Below, in pieces: positions 61,846 through 64,000 of a stretch of 64,000 nt of DNA. A model generated the notes under the pieces. The model was not told where the DNA came from. It was given only the letters and a program-made list of their open reading frames with translations, and searched no databases. Position 1 is the stretch's first letter; each line of letters begins with the position of its first letter. A program made the translations under genes and the position numbers. This DNA is from Vibrio mediterranei (GTDB lineage Bacteria > Pseudomonadota > Gammaproteobacteria > Enterobacterales > Vibrionaceae), in NCBI RefSeq assembly GCF_900088415.1, contig NZ_FLLQ01000005.1, positions 186,001-250,000 of the forward strand, read 5' to 3'.

Positions 61846-62928
61846 ATGGTGCAAACAAAGCAATTACTAACAAAAGCATCAGCACTAGCAATTCTGATTT
61901 TGCTACAAGGTTGTCAAAAATCAGAGCAACCAGAGGTAGAGGCGGTCGAGCCTTTGACTGTCTCCACCACTAAAATTACGTTAAGCCCTTCATACAAGGT
62001 TCAAAGGGAATACGTTGGTACGGTGAAAGCAGGTCAACAAGCTAATCTCGGCTTTGAGCTATCTGGCAAAGTGGATGCGTTATTTGTCGATGTGGGTGAT
62101 GTCGTAGAAAAAGGCGCACCACTCATTAGACTCGATACGGATTTATTGGTCACCGAAGCTAACCAGCTGAGGGCACAAAATAATGAAGTGCGAGCCCAGC
62201 TAAAACTGGTTGAAGCCAATCTAAAACGTCAACAGTCTCTTAAGTCGAAAGGCTTCAGTGCAGAGGCTGAAATCGATGCCCTCACAAGCCAAGAAGGTGT
62301 ATTGCAAGCCAATCTTGTGAGGCTACAAGCCGCGTGGAACGCAAATAAGCTAAAACAAGAAAAGTCGACCATCCTTGCCCCATATTCAGGCGTTATAGCC
62401 AAACGACATGTCTCTCTTGGAGATGTTGTCAACGTCGGCACACCAACCTTAATACTGCTCGCCAGTGCCGGTAAAGAAGCATTTATCGGTATTCCAGCTC
62501 AACAGCTTGAACGTGTCACCCAACTGACTTCTCCTGATGTGCGAGTCTCTAACGCTCATTATGGCGTCACACTTCTTAACCCAGGTGCGATGGTAGACAC
62601 CAAATCACGCAGCGTGTCACTGCGCTATCAGTTTCCTGAAGATGCTCATGTTTTGGAGGGAGAACTGGCCTATTTGGCCTTCGAACAATCGATTGACGAA
62701 CCAGGTTACTGGATTCCACTCACCGCACTTATTGATGGCTTGCGAGGAGTGTGGAATGTTTATGTTATAGGCGCCGATAGTAAAGTAGAACGTCGCAGTG
62801 TGAACGTCTTATACGCTGATAGCCAACGTGCCTTTATCAATGGTTCACTTGCCAATGGCGAGTCTATCATTGCCAGTGGCCTGCACCGTGTTGTTCCGGG
62901 GCAACCCGTACAAATAAGCGCTCAATAG
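61846..62928 (+). CDS. RND efflux adaptor lipoprotein (HlyD/AcrA family)
   Basis: This 360-residue adaptor has a lipobox (LLQGC), hence an inner-membrane lipoprotein. Landmarks are YVGTVKAGQQANLGFELSGK, the coiled-coil hairpin (QLRAQNNEVRAQLKLVEANL), and STILAPYSGVIAKRHVSLGD, with the barrel and C-terminal domain after it. The start at 61846 has AGGA six bases upstream; an ATG at 61840 is too close to it. The permease gene follows after 8 bases. Confidence 0.88.
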   Translation: MVQTKQLLTKASALAILILLQGCQKSEQPEVEAVEPLTVSTTKITLSPSYKVQREYVGTVKAGQQANLGFELSGKVDALFVDVGDVVEKGAPLIRLDTDLLVTEANQLRAQNNEVRAQLKLVEANLKRQQSLKSKGFSAEAEIDALTSQEGVLQANLVRLQAAWNANKLKQEKSTILAPYSGVIAKRHVSLGDVVNVGTPTLILLASAGKEAFIGIPAQQLERVTQLTSPDVRVSNAHYGVTLLNPGAMVDTKSRSVSLRYQFPEDAHVLEGELAYLAFEQSIDEPGYWIPLTALIDGLRGVWNVYVIGADSKVERRSVNVLYADSQRAFINGSLANGESIIASGLHRVVPGQPVQISAQ

Positions 62929-62936
62929 GTGGTGAT

Positions 62937-64000
62937 ATGAAAGCAGTTCAAATCATTACCAATACTCGGTTACTCATTTTAATGACCGCTCTGTTGATCG
63001 TAAGTGGTCTCGCCGCATTTTCGTCATTACCAAGAGCAGAAGATCCCATTATCACGAACCGTTTTGCCAATGTAACGACAAGCTTTCCGGGCGCGAGTGC
63101 CGAGCGAGTCGAAACCTTGGTTACTGAGGTAGTGGAAAACAAACTTAGGGAGCTTAGTGAAGTCAAATTACTAAGTTCAACATCTAGGCCGGGCATCTCT
63201 ATTGTCACAATAGAGCTGAAGGATGAGATTACAGAGCCAGAGCCAGTCTGGTCCAAAGCAAGAGATAAACTGTCCGACATCACCCCTGTTTTGCCAACCG
63301 GTTCAGGCGCCCCTGATTTAGACAGTGACCACACCTACGCCTTTACCATCATTTCCGCGCTAACTTGGGACGGCCCTGGTGAAACCGATATTCTAACATT
63401 AGGACGTTATGCTAAAGAATTAGCTAAAAGACTCAGAACATTATCAGGCACCGAGTTTGTTGATGAATACGGCATGCCAAAAGAAGAGATTCAAGTTAAC
63501 CTTCGGACTGCTGACACCGCGGCCTTTGGCCGCTCAAGTATCAACATCGGTGATAGTCTAACAGGCGCAGATGCGAAAAACTCTGCCGGTCAGCTGGTCA
63601 GCCATTTCGCGCGCTTTGGGCTGGAAATTGAGTCAGAATTGGATTCGATCGAGCGAATTAAACAAGTGCCTTTGATCGTCGACGATAACGGTCATATTAT
63701 TCGACTCGAAGATGTTGCCAGCGTCACTCGCAGCGCTAAGACGCCTGAAAGTGAAATGGCACTCATTGATGGTGAACCCGGTGTTATTGTTGCAGCTCGA
63801 ATGGTGCCTGAGTTACGTGTTGATCAATGGACCGCTAGAGCAATGAAGGTCATTGAACGTTTTCAGCAGGATTTACCCAGCAATATCAAGGTTAACATTC
63901 TCTTTGATCAACAAGGATACACGACGACACGTTTGGTCGATCTAGGGCAAAGCTTGCTTATCGGTTTTAGTCTGATTCTGATTGTACTCTTTGTGACTTT
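62937..64000 (+). CDS. RND efflux permease, cut by the right edge
   Basis: The first 354 codons are present. The protein begins MKAVQIITNTRLLILMTAL with one membrane helix. A large periplasmic porter domain follows, typical of the HAE family: PGASAERVETLVTEVVE, GTEFVDEYGMPKEEIQVNL and VTRSAKTPESEMALIDG. TM2 starts near the right edge (VDLGQSLLIGFSLILIV). It shares the TetR-controlled operon with the upstream adaptor. The proton-relay residues lie outside the window. Confidence 0.88.
   Translation, partial: MKAVQIITNTRLLILMTALLIVSGLAAFSSLPRAEDPIITNRFANVTTSFPGASAERVETLVTEVVENKLRELSEVKLLSSTSRPGISIVTIELKDEITEPEPVWSKARDKLSDITPVLPTGSGAPDLDSDHTYAFTIISALTWDGPGETDILTLGRYAKELAKRLRTLSGTEFVDEYGMPKEEIQVNLRTADTAAFGRSSINIGDSLTGADAKNSAGQLVSHFARFGLEIESELDSIERIKQVPLIVDDNGHIIRLEDVASVTRSAKTPESEMALIDGEPGVIVAARMVPELRVDQWTARAMKVIERFQQDLPSNIKVNILFDQQGYTTTRLVDLGQSLLIGFSLILIVLFVT

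Noticed and set aside
1..64000. tRNA, rRNA, CRISPR arrays, integrases or complete insertion sequences
   Set aside because: None was seen on reading either strand; the only repeats noticed are the REP-like elements and single hairpins.

Overview
The window looks like a chromosomal segment of a marine gammaproteobacterium of the Vibrio type. The evidence is protein content recalled from that group: a PyrC, NadE, PhhAB and DedA-LssY gene set, several small outer-membrane barrels, a YdcH-type small protein, a CatB-type acetyltransferase and an LpxL paralogue. In the vibrios I remember, several of these (nadE, pyrC, phhA) lie on the second chromosome, so this may be chromosome 2; that is inference. 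No rRNA, tRNA, CRISPR array, integrase or complete insertion sequence was seen.

Region by region. 1-4507: a leftward urea ABC transporter operon (urtA-urtB-urtC-urtD, cut by the left edge) with a sigma54-like promoter and a hairpin between urtA and urtB. 4892-20055: single genes and short operons: MATE exporter, GNAT and CatB-type acetyltransferases, small envelope proteins, a YSC84-plus-barrel lipoprotein, lipid acyltransferases, a photolyase/cryptochrome with a flavin-reductase-like neighbour, and a divergent NAD pair (NadD-like adenylyltransferase and nadE). 20118-27019: a MOSC-flavodoxin reductase-ferredoxin fusion, pyrC, a Fur-box-controlled divergent pair, a thioesterase, an M14 peptidase and an Omp85-type barrel. 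27042-34188: LysR regulator with a PTS EIICB sugar transporter, an iron alcohol dehydrogenase with its probable AraC regulator, an outer-membrane protein and a choloylglycine-hydrolase-family amidase. 34425-44620: an RND efflux pair, phhAB with a TyrR/PhhR-type box, acetoacetyl-CoA synthetase, and a GT2/DedA-LssY pair.

45169-54539 is the standout. It is a compact ten-gene, rightward, visibly A+T-rich cluster that reads as a class II microcin system with an unusual set of tailoring enzymes. Its parts are an HlyC-type acyltransferase homologue, a SelO-like (kinase-fold, AMP-transferase family) protein, a membrane GT2 glycosyltransferase, an 87-residue Gly/Ala-rich double-glycine precursor with two cysteines, a 50-residue two-helix membrane protein overlapping its stop codon (probable immunity), a radical SAM enzyme with extra C-terminal cysteines, an HlyD/CvaA-type adaptor, a C39-peptidase ABC exporter, a hexapeptide acyltransferase and a ClpP-fold lipoprotein. 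The acyltransferase plus SelO-like pair resembles what I remember of the MceI/MceJ (MchD/MchC) pair of siderophore microcins, but the precursor lacks the Ser-rich tail of those microcins and no siderophore genes are present. The modification is therefore likely different and may be undescribed.

54604-64000: HAD phosphatase, a duplicated ferredoxin-like exported protein, a c-type cytochrome and cytochrome b561 pair, MarR regulator and YgiN-type monooxygenase, a VOC protein behind an apparently perfect SoxR-box promoter, an outer-membrane barrel, a LysR regulator, and a TetR-controlled RND efflux operon with a perfect 15-bp-arm operator, cut by the right edge.

Functional names rest on motif reading and memory of families; no search, alignment or base-composition calculation was run. 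Several genes shorter than about 60 codons were found by hand translation of intergenic DNA.
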